A DNA stretch of 60,803 bases from Photobacterium angustum (GCF_003026365.1 NZ_PYOM01000027.1:1-60803); one strand, 5' to 3'; positions 1-9,517 are shown, counted from the first letter of the stretch. Notes: generated by a model from the sequence alone, not told the origin. Numbers and translations are program-made.

Positions 1-37
1 GCGAAAGCGATGAACGTTAGGTGAAAGACCTAGCTAT

Positions 38-113
38 GCGACACTAGCTCAGCTGGTAGAGCGCAACCTTGCCAAGGTTGAGGTCACGAGTTCGAACCTC
101 GTGTGTCGCTCCA
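38..113 (+). tRNA. tRNA-Gly (anticodon GCC)
   Basis: A complete cloverleaf can be drawn. The 7-bp acceptor stem GCGACAC pairs with GTGTCGC at 103-109. There is a D-arm AGCTCAGCTGGTAGAGC, an anticodon loop CTTGCCAA with anticodon GCC, a T-loop GTTCGAACC, and an encoded TCCA end. The anticodon reads GGC/GGU glycine codons. It is identical to the second copy 128 bp downstream and is probably part of a longer glycine tRNA array that starts before the window. Confidence 0.97.
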
Positions 114-165
114 ATTTGATAGTTCATAACGAAAGTGATGAACGTTAGGTGAAAGACCTAGCTAT

Positions 166-241
166 GCGACACTAGCTCAGCTGGTAGAGCGCAACCTTGC
201 CAAGGTTGAGGTCACGAGTTCGAACCTCGTGTGTCGCTCCA
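166..241 (+). tRNA. tRNA-Gly (anticodon GCC), second copy
   Basis: This is a base-for-base duplicate of the tRNA at 38-113, with the same acceptor stem, GCC anticodon, T-loop and encoded CCA. It lies 128 bp downstream on the same strand. The two are presumably cut from one primary transcript that ends at the terminator near 448-468. Tandem tRNA-Gly(GCC) genes next to queG match the glyVXY arrangement known in E. coli. Confidence 0.97.
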
Positions 242-447
242 AATTATTGTTTATTTCATTGTAGATAAACAGAGTTATCATCGAACTTATCGATGAACTA
301 TTGCTGTGAAGTAATAGTCCTAATGTAGTATTCCTGAGGTATTCGATTACCGATATCATCAGTGTACTGCTTCAAGTGTTTCTAGCTTAGCTACGAAGCC
401 CACTTAGAAGCGATCGGCTTCGACAACATAACTCACTTTGTATAAAG

Positions 448-468
448 CAACCTTTAAGGGTTGTTTTT
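448..468 (+). terminator. Rho-independent terminator of the tRNA-Gly transcript
   Basis: A CAACC...GGTTG stem with a short loop is followed by five T residues. It lies about 200 bp past the last tRNA on the same strand. The stem is only 5-6 bp, so strength is uncertain. Confidence 0.55.
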
Positions 469-683
469 GCTGTCTCAGCAATACAGGGGGGTCATGTTGT
501 AACATCAATACTGCTGTATTGGCGCGATATAACTAACGCGTACGCTCTTTTCTTAGTAATGTTTATCTATCGTAACAGTAGTACATAAAGCTGTGCTATC
601 TGAGCGAATAACATTGCAGATAGCGCTAACACATTATTTTTATAATAGTATTTCACCGTTAGATCACAATGAAATTAACAGAG

Positions 684-973
684 TTATCCACACTACATGT
701 ACTGTGGGTAAGTTGGTTGATTAGATGTGCTGATGCTATGTGAGTAACTTTGAAATTTTATTTGAATGGTGTTTAATTACCGTTATCCACAGGTGTTTTT
801 ACTTTACTTAACCTCATGTTTTATAATGTAAATGTTGGGTTTTATACCTATTTTTCAACAGTTACTAGGTCATACTCTTCTTCGGGATAACTATCTTGAT
901 TATGTTATACACCCCCTGTGTTTAATCTTTACCTATCCCCAAGAAAAAACCTAACTTTAAAAAGTTTTCCACA
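684..973. promoter_or_regulatory. DnaA-box cluster, positional counterpart of datA
   Basis: The 747-bp gap between the tRNAs and queG has no convincing gene but many DnaA boxes. Two match TTATCCACA perfectly (684-692 and 783-791, plus strand). One-mismatch boxes lie at 703-711 and 739-747 (minus), 905-913 (plus), 917-925 (minus) and 965-973 (plus, TTTTCCACA). In E. coli the DnaA-titrating and DnaA-ATP-hydrolysing locus datA lies between glyVXY and queG, so position and content agree. I did not find a perfect IHF site. Function as datA is inference; the boxes are read directly. Confidence 0.6.
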
Positions 974-988
974 TATCCCCCGAGTGAC

Positions 989-2122
989 TTATGCATCTCG
1001 AGGTAAGCCTTTCTCAATAATCCGTACTAAACGTTTTGTTTTAGTCGGTAAAATTTCGAGAGCGAGTTGATCTTTTCTTTGTTGTTGTTGCAATAGCGCC
1101 CAATCGATATGTGTATCAAGTAATTCAGAGATCCCTTGACGTTGCTGAAGTGCTTCAACAATTTCTATTTGATAGGGGGCATTACCCAGTGCAATAGTGA
1201 TATTTCTTAGCCATTGAATGTGGCCTATTCGGCGAATAGCAGAGCCTTCAGTATTTTTTAAGAATGTCGCTTCATCCCAAGCATAAAGAGTCAGCAAATC
1301 TTGTTGGTATAAGCTGTCACGACAGTGGTAATCGTGCTCTTCTGTTAATTGGCCATGTCTGTTAATTGGGCAAACTAATTGGCAGTCATCGCAACCATAG
1401 ATACGGTTACCGATAGCACTGCGGTATTGCTCTGGGATCACACCATCAAATTCAATCGTTAAGTATGAGATACAGCGACGAGCATCCACGATCCCTTCTT
1501 CAACAATAGCACCTGTTGGACAGCTCGTTATACACGCGACACATTTACCACATTGATCACTGCTTGGTTTATCAATTGGCAGTGGAATATCAACTAATAG
1601 TTCACCTAAAAAGAACCAAGAGCCTGCTTGTTCATTTAAAATGAGTGAATGTTTGCCTGTCCAACCAAGCCCAGCTTTTTGTGCCAAAGGACGTTCTAGG
1701 ATAGGCGCTGAGTCAACAAAAGGTCGGCAACCAAATTGCCCGACGACTTGCTCAATACGTTGCCCTAATTGTTTCAGTCGATTACGGATCAGCTTGTGGT
1801 AATCACGACCGAGTGAATAGCGACTAATAAATGCTTTTTGAGGCTGCTTAAGTGTTTGGGCAAATTCAGCGTGCGGAGGAAGGTAATTCATTCTTACGCT
1901 GATCACGCGGATAGTGCCGGGTAGCAGTTCAGCAGGGCGCGCACGCATCATGCCATGACGTGCCATCCAGTCCATATCACCGTGATAGCCAGCATCAAGC
2001 CAGCGTTGCAATTCAGCTTCGTGTTGTGACAAATCAATATCAGTGATACCCACTTGTTGAAAGCCCAGCTCTTGTCCCCAAGTTTTGATCTGCTCAGCAA
2101 GTTGATGGTAATCGATAGTCAT
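989..2122 (-). CDS. queG: Epoxyqueuosine reductase QueG
   Basis: QueG performs the last step of queuosine synthesis, reducing epoxyqueuosine to queuosine in the wobble position of GUN-anticodon tRNAs. It uses cobalamin and two [4Fe-4S] clusters in the cytoplasm. The 377-aa length fits the family (E. coli 379). The cluster cysteines are visible: C191, C194, C197, C201 in CGKCVACITSCP, plus C217 and C244, C247, C251 in CGCDDCQLVCP-like sequence. The catalytic-type Asp lies in the VDSAPILER segment (D137). It is transcribed away from nnr, with divergent promoters in the roughly 200 bp between them. The minus-strand ATG at 2122 opens the typical N-terminus. Confidence 0.96.
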   Translation of the reverse strand: MTIDYHQLAEQIKTWGQELGFQQVGITDIDLSQHEAELQRWLDAGYHGDMDWMARHGMMRARPAELLPGTIRVISVRMNYLPPHAEFAQTLKQPQKAFISRYSLGRDYHKLIRNRLKQLGQRIEQVVGQFGCRPFVDSAPILERPLAQKAGLGWTGKHSLILNEQAGSWFFLGELLVDIPLPIDKPSSDQCGKCVACITSCPTGAIVEEGIVDARRCISYLTIEFDGVIPEQYRSAIGNRIYGCDDCQLVCPINRHGQLTEEHDYHCRDSLYQQDLLTLYAWDEATFLKNTEGSAIRRIGHIQWLRNITIALGNAPYQIEIVEALQQRQGISELLDTHIDWALLQQQQRKDQLALEILPTKTKRLVRIIEKGLPRDA

Positions 2123-2322
2123 AACCGAACTCTTTTATATTGCGCTAAATGAAAGGGGGCGCATTCTAGCATATTCTTGTTTTGATCATAGCGGTGAGAA
2201 TGTGGATTGCTAAGAATAGGCTGCGATAATGGTCTCTGACGTTGCGATTATAAACGCATAAAATTAACACTGCGCATTTTGATTAGTTATAGTTGTTGCA
2301 CGTTTATAGAGGACCTTTACCT

Positions 2323-3807
2323 ATGATCACTCATGATATCCCCTTATTTCTCTATACCTCGGAACAAATAAGGCAAGGTGAACAATTACTCACAGAGCAG
2401 CAAAATAGTCTCACGCTTTATCACTTAATGGAACGTGCTGGAAAAGCAACGTTTGATCTTATGGATCTGCGGTATCCTCAATGCAAAAAACTGTTAGTGT
2501 GCTGTGGTGAAGGTAATAATGGTGGTGATGGCTATGTAGTGGCTCGTTTAGCACATGATCAGGGTATTGATGTTACTGTGTGGGAATCACCGAATGTTAA
2601 ACGTTTACCTATAGATGCCCGATGCGCTCGTTCTCACTGGTTGCAATGTAATGGTAAAACGATCACTGATACGCCAACCACAAGTTATGAGTTAATTATT
2701 GATGCGTTATTAGGGATTGGGATTAAAGGTCAAGTACGTTCAGAAATGGCTGATCGTATTCGTTGGATCAACCATCAAATGACGCCTGTGATTGCAGTGG
2801 ATGTGCCTTCAGGACTATGTGCAGATACTGGTGCAACCTTTGGTACTGTTATTAAGGCCTCACAAACGCTCTCTTTTATTGGCTTTAAACAAGGGCTGAC
2901 AACAGGGCAAGCAGCAGAATATTGTGGGGAACGTTATTTTTCAGCCCTAGGATTTGATCTGCAATTTGCGCAAATTATGAAACCATCAGCGTTACACATT
3001 ACAGAAGCGCAGGTACAGTCATTACTTTTTCCGCGCTCACGTATTGCTCATAAAGGGTGTTTTGGGCGAGTGCTTTGTATTGGTGGTGATCTGGGAATGA
3101 CGGGAGCTATTCGATTATCGTCAGAAGCCTGTGCCCGTGCAGGTGCTGGCTTAACGTCGGTGATAACACGACCTGACAATGCACTGTCAATTGTGATGAT
3201 GAGACCTGAGATAATGGCCATTGGTTGGCAGGACTCTTCAAACATACTTGTTGATAAGCTTGCTTGGTCAGATGTGGTTGTATTAGGGCCTGGGCTTGGA
3301 ACCTGTGATTGGGGGCAATCTCTCTTTGCGCAGTGTCATCATATTGATAAACCTTGTGTCGTTGATGCTGATGGCCTTAATTTACTGGCAAAAGCACCTG
3401 ACTACCGAGATAATCGAATTATTACACCACATCCCGGTGAGGCGGCGCGATTGTTGAATGTCTCTATTGATGAGATTGAAGCAGATCGGTTTGCCGCGAT
3501 TCAGCGCTTACAGCAAAATTATGGCGGTGTTGTTGTTTTAAAAGGGGCTGGCAGTTTAATTTATGATGGTAAGACATTATGGATTTGTACTTGCGGCAAT
3601 CCTGGAATGGCGACAGGGGGGATGGGTGACGTATTATCAGGCATTATTGGTGCTTTACTCGGCCAAGGCTTAGCGTTAGTTGAAGCGGCCTATGCTGGAG
3701 TCTGGATCCATAGCCGAGCCGCAGATTTGTGTGCGCAAAGCGGAGAGCGTGGTATGCTGGCATCAGATCTCTTTCCGTTTATTCGTCAATTAGTCAATCC
3801 AAGATAA
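2323..3807 (+). CDS. nnr: Bifunctional NAD(P)HX epimerase / ADP-dependent dehydratase
   Basis: This enzyme repairs damaged hydrated nicotinamide cofactors. The N-terminal YjeF_N domain interconverts R- and S-NAD(P)HX, and the C-terminal ribokinase-like domain dehydrates S-NAD(P)HX using ADP. The N-domain glycine motif EGNNGGDGY is near residues 63-71. The C-domain GGMGDVLSG motif is near residues 430-440. I chose ATG 2323 because AGAGGA at 2308-2313 is a well-spaced ribosome-binding site; a TTG 30 bases upstream has none. The resulting 494 aa is near the E. coli length (515). tsaE follows after four bases, as in other gamma-proteobacteria. Confidence 0.95.
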   Translation: MITHDIPLFLYTSEQIRQGEQLLTEQQNSLTLYHLMERAGKATFDLMDLRYPQCKKLLVCCGEGNNGGDGYVVARLAHDQGIDVTVWESPNVKRLPIDARCARSHWLQCNGKTITDTPTTSYELIIDALLGIGIKGQVRSEMADRIRWINHQMTPVIAVDVPSGLCADTGATFGTVIKASQTLSFIGFKQGLTTGQAAEYCGERYFSALGFDLQFAQIMKPSALHITEAQVQSLLFPRSRIAHKGCFGRVLCIGGDLGMTGAIRLSSEACARAGAGLTSVITRPDNALSIVMMRPEIMAIGWQDSSNILVDKLAWSDVVVLGPGLGTCDWGQSLFAQCHHIDKPCVVDADGLNLLAKAPDYRDNRIITPHPGEAARLLNVSIDEIEADRFAAIQRLQQNYGGVVVLKGAGSLIYDGKTLWICTCGNPGMATGGMGDVLSGIIGALLGQGLALVEAAYAGVWIHSRAADLCAQSGERGMLASDLFPFIRQLVNPR

Positions 3808-3811
3808 AAAC

Positions 3812-4276
3812 ATGCAAACATTTGAAACCTTTCTTGCTGATGAGCAGGCAACAGTAGATTTAGGCCTTAAATTAGCTAAAGCCTGTACGCAACAAACAAC
3901 GATTTATCTTCACGGCGATTTGGGAGCCGGAAAAACAACGTTTAGTCGTGGTTTTATTCGTGCACTAGGCCATCAAGGGAATGTTAAGAGTCCGACATAT
4001 ACCTTAGTTGAACCTTATGATCTTGCTCCTTGGCAAGTGTATCATTTTGATCTCTATCGCCTTGCAGATCCTGAAGAATTAGAATTTATGGGAATTCGTG
4101 ATTATTTTACCCAGGATGCTATTTGCTTAGTGGAATGGCCAGAGAAAGGTGATGGGTTATTACCTCAACCCGATCTTGAATTAGAAATGTGTTATCACGG
4201 TGAGCAGAGAAAAGTATTGATCCGCGCCAATACGGAATATGGTGCAACATTGATCAATCATTTGGAGTTGAGTTAA
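3812..4276 (+). CDS. tsaE: tRNA t6A37 synthesis ATPase TsaE
   Basis: TsaE is the ATPase of the TsaBDE complex, which adds threonylcarbamoyl to A37 of ANN-decoding tRNAs. The Walker A motif GDLGAGKTT sits at residues 35-43, and a downstream SPTYTLVEPY-like segment and HFDLYRL are typical of the family. The length of 154 aa matches E. coli (153). It lies tightly between nnr and amiB, with gaps of 4 and 5 bp, so the three genes are almost certainly co-transcribed. Confidence 0.95.
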   Translation: MQTFETFLADEQATVDLGLKLAKACTQQTTIYLHGDLGAGKTTFSRGFIRALGHQGNVKSPTYTLVEPYDLAPWQVYHFDLYRLADPEELEFMGIRDYFTQDAICLVEWPEKGDGLLPQPDLELEMCYHGEQRKVLIRANTEYGATLINHLELS

Positions 4277-4281
4277 TTAGG

Positions 4282-6024
4282 ATGGCGTTACGGACGTATT
4301 TAAAGCTCCTGATAGTAGGAGCAGGATTAGTGAGTTCTGCTGCCTCTTGGGCAAATGAACTCAAAGGAGTGAGAATCTGGCCGGCGCCAGATGAAACTCG
4401 CGTAGTATTAGATCTGCAAAGTAAAGCAGACTATTCTCACTTCTCATTAGCAGGACCTTCTCGTTTAGTGGTTGATCTTAAAGATACTAAGATCAAAACT
4501 AAACTTCCTATTGCGGTTCAGAAAAGTGATATTTTAACCAAAGTTCGCACCAGTACAGCGCCTGCAAAAGGTACAACACGACTGGTGTTTGAAGTTAAGC
4601 GTGGTGTAACGCCAACAATATTCTCGTTATCACCAACGGGCAGTTATGGTTACCGTTTAGTTTTAGACTTGCCGAATGGAACGTCTAAAACCGTTGGTGC
4701 TAAAGAAGAGCAAGCAGAAGAAAAAGCGACGGCAAATAACTTAGCGAAAATGCCATCAGGTACCGCTGATATCGTGGTAGCGGTGGATGCAGGTCACGGT
4801 GGTGATGATCCTGGCTCTATTGGTCCAACGCGTAAATATGAAAAAAATGTCACACTAGCGGTTGCGAAAAAACTGGCTGCTAAGATCAATGCAACAACGG
4901 GTATGCGTGCAGTACTAACTCGCCGCGGTGACTACTTTGTTCCATTGGGTAAGCGTTCAGAAATTGCGCGTAAGAATAAAGCCCTTCTTTTAGTTTCTAT
5001 CCATGCTGATGGCTTTACAAAACCGCAACCTCGTGGTGCTTCTGTATGGGTGTTAAACACACGCCGTGCGAATACTGAAATAGGTCGTTGGTTGGAGCAA
5101 AGTGAGAAACAATCTGAGCTATTAGGCGGTGGTGATGTTTTATCGAGTAACACGAATGATAAATATCTTGGTCGTGCGGTATTAGATCTTCAATTTAGTT
5201 ACTCACAAAAAGAAGGCTACGATGTTGCCACTCGTGTATTGCATGAGTTACGTAAAGTGGCACGTTTGCATAAAACGGTTCCGCAATACGCAAGTTTAGC
5301 TGTATTGAAATCACCTGATATTCCATCACTATTGGTTGAAACTGGTTTTATTACCAATCCAACAGAAGAGAGATTACTTAATACGACATCACACCAAAAC
5401 CAATTGGCGAATGCGGTTTACAAAGGGGTGTTGCAGTATTTTGAAGCAAATCCACCTGAAGGTACTTTGTTTGCTTCTCGTTTGAAAGGACGTGGCAGTA
5501 AGCATAAAGTGACATCGGGTCAGTCATTAAGCGGTATTGCCCAGAAGTATGGCGTGTCGATGGCATCAATCAAAGCGGCGAATAATCTGAAATCAGACTC
5601 AGTGAATATCGGTCAAGTGTTGATTATTCCAGGTAACATTAAGACAGCGTCGGCTTCGACGTCAACGAAAGCGGTGAGCACTCCATCGAGCCGTGCTACA
5701 GTGAAACCTGTTGCCTCTACCAAGGTGATTGTGCATAAAGTCGTTCGTGGTGACTATTTAGGTAAGATTGCAGCAAAATATGGTGTTACCATGAGCAGCA
5801 TCCGTCAACTTAACCACCTAAAATCAGACAATGTAATGCTTGGGCAAAAATTAAAAGTTGCCGTTCCTGCGCCGAAATATGTTCAACATAAAGTGAAGCG
5901 TGGTGAGTTTTTGAGTAAGATTGCTGATAAATATGGTGTATCAGTTGCAAGTATTCGTGCTACGAATAAGCTACGTTCTGATAAACTAGCTGTAGGACAG
6001 ACGCTAATCATACCAAGAAGTTAA
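4282..6024 (+). CDS. amiB: N-acetylmuramoyl-L-alanine amidase AmiB with three LysM repeats
   Basis: This periplasmic zinc amidase cleaves the peptide stem from muramic acid during daughter-cell separation. A signal peptide covers about residues 1-24. An AMIN septal-targeting domain follows (about 25-130), then the Amidase_3 domain (about 162-390) with zinc ligand H172 in VDAGHGGDDPGS and E187. The tail holds three LysM repeats (starting near 415, 492 and 535), each opening with HKV and containing YGV...L.SD....GQ. At 580 aa it is longer than E. coli AmiB (445), which lacks LysM; repeat-bearing forms are usual in vibrios. It starts 5 bp after tsaE and ends 2 bp before mutL. Confidence 0.95.
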   Translation: MALRTYLKLLIVGAGLVSSAASWANELKGVRIWPAPDETRVVLDLQSKADYSHFSLAGPSRLVVDLKDTKIKTKLPIAVQKSDILTKVRTSTAPAKGTTRLVFEVKRGVTPTIFSLSPTGSYGYRLVLDLPNGTSKTVGAKEEQAEEKATANNLAKMPSGTADIVVAVDAGHGGDDPGSIGPTRKYEKNVTLAVAKKLAAKINATTGMRAVLTRRGDYFVPLGKRSEIARKNKALLLVSIHADGFTKPQPRGASVWVLNTRRANTEIGRWLEQSEKQSELLGGGDVLSSNTNDKYLGRAVLDLQFSYSQKEGYDVATRVLHELRKVARLHKTVPQYASLAVLKSPDIPSLLVETGFITNPTEERLLNTTSHQNQLANAVYKGVLQYFEANPPEGTLFASRLKGRGSKHKVTSGQSLSGIAQKYGVSMASIKAANNLKSDSVNIGQVLIIPGNIKTASASTSTKAVSTPSSRATVKPVASTKVIVHKVVRGDYLGKIAAKYGVTMSSIRQLNHLKSDNVMLGQKLKVAVPAPKYVQHKVKRGEFLSKIADKYGVSVASIRATNKLRSDKLAVGQTLIIPRS

Positions 6025-6026
6025 TT

Positions 6027-8198
6027 ATGCCGATTCAGATTTTACCCGCTCGGCTGGCTAACCAGATTGCAGCGGGTGAAGTTGTTGAACGCCCAGCTTC
6101 TGTAGTCAAAGAGCTTGTTGAAAATAGTCTTGATGCCGGTGCTACTCGAATCGATATTGATATCGAAAAAGGTGGCAGCCGGCTCATTCGTATTCGTGAT
6201 AATGGAAAAGGGATCCCCAAAGATGAGCTTGCTCTCGCCCTTAGCCGTCATGCGACCTCAAAAATTACTACCCTAGATGATCTTGAAGCGATAGTCAGTC
6301 TTGGCTTTCGTGGTGAAGCGCTTGCCAGTATCAGCTCCGTCTCTCGTTTAACGTTAACCTCTCGCACCCAAGCGCAAGAAGAAGCGTGGTCAGCGTATGC
6401 TGAAGGTCGAGATATGGACGTCCAGTTAAAACCGGCAGCCCATCCGGTAGGTACAACGCTAGAAGTTCTTGATCTTTTCTTTAATACACCTGCGCGTCGT
6501 AAGTTCTTACGGACAGAAAAAACAGAATTTAACCATATTGATGAGTTGATCAAACGTATTGCGTTAAGCCGCTTTGATGTTGCTATTACTTTGCGCCATA
6601 ACGGTAAGATCATTCGACAGTACCGAACGGCACAAACGCCGATTCAAAAAGAGCGTCGATTAGCAACGGCATGCGGTTCAGGCTTTTTACAACATGCATT
6701 GGTGGTTGAATTAGCGCACGGGGATTTGAAATTATCCGGTTGGGTATGCAGCTCTCAAGGCGCTCGTGCACAAAATGATATTCAGTATTGTTATGTCAAT
6801 GGGCGGATGATGAAAGATAAGCTGATCAATCATGCAATTCGTCAGGCTTATGAAACGAGTTTACGATCCGATCAGTATGCAGCTTACGTATTGTATATTG
6901 ATGTCGATCCTCACCAAGTTGATGTGAATGTTCACCCTGCAAAACATGAAGTACGTTTCCATCAAGCACGTTTGGTACATGATTTTATTTACCAAGCCTT
7001 ACAAAGTGCATTACAGCAAGGGGCATTAGAAGAAGAGCAGCACCAGTATCAATCACCGATAAGAGCGAGCGCTCATAGTATTGAAGTCGATGAAGATGGT
7101 GTCGTGATTGAACCAACAAACTCTGTGACGCAGAGGGTCGCTCAAGCGATAGATGCGACGCCAGAGTATCCTCATAAATCACCGTCATCGGAATGGAATA
7201 AGTCTGCGTCGACACCGTCACATTCAGCAAGAGCACCCATTGATAGTGATATGCGTGGCTTAGCAGTATCAGCTGAATATGAGGTAAGTGAAGCGTCTGA
7301 GCATAGTATACCGTCTTCTTATTCTGCTTCACCAAGCACAAAGAATAGAGAGCAGAGTCAGTATGATCGTAGCCCTTGTGAGCGACAAGGCAGTAATCAA
7401 ACAATAAATACAACGAGAACTTCTGATGCTTCATCTGGAGCCTCACGTTCTCCTAAACCGGAAGGGCCTACGGCGGCTGAGATCAAGGCATACCAAAAGC
7501 TGTTACAAACGGAATCGCCGACAGAACATGTTTTAGCCGAACAACCGATAGAGCGCATTGCCGAGCCGCGTAGAGAGTGGCAAGCAATGCCTTCAACGGC
7601 GGTAGTTAAACAACATGCGATAGCGGGCAAAGCCATGGGGCTTGGTAAAGCCTTATGTTTAGTGGCTGAACGTTATTTATTGATGCAGCAAGAAACTGAT
7701 ATTGCTTTACTGAATTTAGATCATGCAGAATTACTACGTTATGTTGGACAATTGCGTTTAGCACAAACGGAAGGGTTAAAACCTCAACCGCTTTTGATCC
7801 CACTATCGGTACCTGTAGAGAGCGATTTAATTGCCTGTGCTGAACAACATGCGATGTTACTTAAACAATTAGGGATTCAACTGAAAGCGAAAGGGAGAAA
7901 TGGCATAATAATCATGTCAGTATGTATGCCATTAAGACAACAAAACTTACAACAGTTAATTCCGAATTTGTTAACCTACCTACTTTCAGCTTGTGATGAT
8001 CCAGAAGCACAAGGGTGGGATAAATTATTATATTGGTTAGCTGAACAATGTGTTGGTACAGTGACAAGTTATAGCTTGTCGCAAGCCATTCAGCTAGTCT
8101 CTGAATTAGAGCAGCTATGGGGAGAGAACTTGGCAGATCATGAAAGCCACTTACTTCGCCCGGTAGATATGCAAGCAGCAATAGAAGCATTTAAATAA
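6027..8198 (+). CDS. mutL: DNA mismatch repair protein MutL
   Basis: MutL is the dimeric ATPase that couples mismatch-bound MutS to MutH and UvrD. GHKL ATPase motifs are clear: E29 and N33 in KELVENSLDAGA, DNGKGIP, and GFRGEALASI. The C-terminal dimerisation domain is present from about residue 535. I see no DQHAxxERxxYE endonuclease motif, which fits a methyl-directed MutH-dependent system. The 723-aa length exceeds E. coli (615) because of a Ser/Pro/Thr-rich linker at about residues 335-505. The stop codon overlaps the miaA start by one base, so translation is probably coupled. Confidence 0.96.
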   Translation: MPIQILPARLANQIAAGEVVERPASVVKELVENSLDAGATRIDIDIEKGGSRLIRIRDNGKGIPKDELALALSRHATSKITTLDDLEAIVSLGFRGEALASISSVSRLTLTSRTQAQEEAWSAYAEGRDMDVQLKPAAHPVGTTLEVLDLFFNTPARRKFLRTEKTEFNHIDELIKRIALSRFDVAITLRHNGKIIRQYRTAQTPIQKERRLATACGSGFLQHALVVELAHGDLKLSGWVCSSQGARAQNDIQYCYVNGRMMKDKLINHAIRQAYETSLRSDQYAAYVLYIDVDPHQVDVNVHPAKHEVRFHQARLVHDFIYQALQSALQQGALEEEQHQYQSPIRASAHSIEVDEDGVVIEPTNSVTQRVAQAIDATPEYPHKSPSSEWNKSASTPSHSARAPIDSDMRGLAVSAEYEVSEASEHSIPSSYSASPSTKNREQSQYDRSPCERQGSNQTINTTRTSDASSGASRSPKPEGPTAAEIKAYQKLLQTESPTEHVLAEQPIERIAEPRREWQAMPSTAVVKQHAIAGKAMGLGKALCLVAERYLLMQQETDIALLNLDHAELLRYVGQLRLAQTEGLKPQPLLIPLSVPVESDLIACAEQHAMLLKQLGIQLKAKGRNGIIIMSVCMPLRQQNLQQLIPNLLTYLLSACDDPEAQGWDKLLYWLAEQCVGTVTSYSLSQAIQLVSELEQLWGENLADHESHLLRPVDMQAAIEAFK

Positions 8199-9136
8199 TG
8201 ATAACTAAGCCACAACCTCAAGCCATTTTTTTAATGGGACCAACAGCTTCGGGTAAAACCGATCTTGCAATTCGTTTACGAAAGCAACTGCCTGTTGAGT
8301 TGATTAGTGTTGATTCTGCCCTTATTTATAAGGGAATGGATATCGGTACAGCAAAGCCAGATGCGCATGAACTTGCATTAGCACCGCATCGTTTGATCGA
8401 TATTCGTGATCCAGCGCAAAGTTATTCGGCTGCAGACTTTCGTGCTGATGCACTGAAAGAAATGGCTGATATAGTTGCAGCAGGGCGAATTCCTTTATTA
8501 GTTGGTGGTACTATGTTGTACTACAAGGCTTTATTGGAAGGTTTATCGCCTTTACCTGCTGCAGATCTTGAGGTTCGCGCAGGGATTGAACGAGATGCTG
8601 CTGAACATGGGTGGCAAGCATTGCATGATGAATTAGTAAGTATTGATCCCGTAGCTGGGGCAAGAATTCATCCCAATGATCCACAGCGATTATCTCGTGC
8701 ATTGGAAGTTTTCCGAATTTCGGGTAAAACTTTAACTGAGTTAACAAAAACTCAAGGTGAATCTTTACCTTACAAAGTTCATCAATTTGCAATAACTCCC
8801 ATGGATAGGGCTGTACTGCATCAGCGAATTGAGCTTAGGTTCAATAAAATGATCGAGGCAGGTTTTGAGCAGGAAGTACGTGCGTTGCACGAGCGTGGTG
8901 ATCTTCACCTTGAGCTTCCTTCTATACGTTGCGTTGGTTATCGTCAGATGTGGGAATATTTGGACGGGAATTATGACTTAGATGAAGCGGTTTTCCGTGG
9001 TATCTGTGCTACCCGTCAATTGGCAAAGCGTCAAATCACCTGGCTTCGCGGTTGGAAAGATTTGACCTGGTTGGATAGTAGTGATGTGGATTCCGCGTTA
9101 CAAACAGTCACAAACTCAGTTAGATGTGATGTTTGA
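8198..9136 (+). CDS. miaA: tRNA dimethylallyltransferase MiaA
   Basis: MiaA transfers dimethylallyl to N6 of A37 in UNN-decoding tRNAs, the first step toward ms2i6A. The P-loop GPTASGKTD lies at residues 14-22, and the DSALIYKGMDIGTAKP segment and the C-terminal CVGYRQMWEYL block are family signatures. The length of 312 aa is standard. The ATG shares its A with the last base of the mutL stop codon. hfq follows after about 86 bp, which leaves room for its own promoter. Confidence 0.96.
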   Translation: MITKPQPQAIFLMGPTASGKTDLAIRLRKQLPVELISVDSALIYKGMDIGTAKPDAHELALAPHRLIDIRDPAQSYSAADFRADALKEMADIVAAGRIPLLVGGTMLYYKALLEGLSPLPAADLEVRAGIERDAAEHGWQALHDELVSIDPVAGARIHPNDPQRLSRALEVFRISGKTLTELTKTQGESLPYKVHQFAITPMDRAVLHQRIELRFNKMIEAGFEQEVRALHERGDLHLELPSIRCVGYRQMWEYLDGNYDLDEAVFRGICATRQLAKRQITWLRGWKDLTWLDSSDVDSALQTVTNSVRCDV

Positions 9137-9222
9137 TTAACGTGTATACTCTGAACTGCTTTGCGTATTTTTAGTTTTTGTTCGTTGCTAATACAACTAC
9201 AAACAAATAAGGAAAAGAAATA

Positions 9223-9489
9223 ATGGCTAAGGGGCAATCTCTGCAAGACCCGTTTTTAAATGCGCTGCGTCGTGAACGAATTCCGGTCTCAATTTACTTG
9301 GTAAACGGTATCAAACTACAGGGACAAATTGAGTCTTTTGACCAATTTGTGATCCTATTAAAAAACACTGTAAACCAAATGGTATATAAGCATGCTATTT
9401 CAACGGTAGTTCCTGCTCGTCCAGTGAACCATCACCACGCAGGTGATCGTCCAGCAGGTACTGAACGTCCAGAAAAAACTGAAGAATAA
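9223..9489 (+). CDS. hfq: RNA chaperone Hfq
   Basis: Hfq is a hexameric Sm-like RNA chaperone that pairs small RNAs with mRNAs. The Sm1 segment (QDPFLNALRRERIPVSIYLVNG) and Sm2 segment with YKHAIST are near-identical to enterobacterial Hfq. The 88-aa protein ends in a short His/Pro/Glu-rich tail, shorter than E. coli (102 aa). A GGAAAAG ribosome-binding site precedes ATG 9223. It heads the hfq-hflX-hflK-hflC group. Confidence 0.97.
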   Translation: MAKGQSLQDPFLNALRRERIPVSIYLVNGIKLQGQIESFDQFVILLKNTVNQMVYKHAISTVVPARPVNHHHAGDRPAGTERPEKTEE

Positions 9490-9517
9490 TTTATTCTTCC
9501 ATTAAGGAGTTAGTGGC

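Larger units (their letters stand above)
2..241 (+). repeat. 128-bp tandem repeat carrying the tRNA-Gly genes
   Basis: The spacer before each tRNA is nearly identical (2-37 and 130-165, one difference), and the tRNAs themselves are identical, so the tRNA plus leader forms a tandem unit with 128-bp period. The window opens inside a spacer, which suggests that at least one more unit lies upstream. Such arrays arise by unequal crossing-over. Confidence 0.9.

Noticed and set aside
177..359. Minus-strand ORF over the second tRNA-Gly
   Set aside because: It is antisense to a tRNA, so its reading is a by-product of the tRNA sequence.
2293..2322. Upstream TTG start for nnr
   Set aside because: The ribosome-binding site AGAGGA lies after it and fits ATG 2323.
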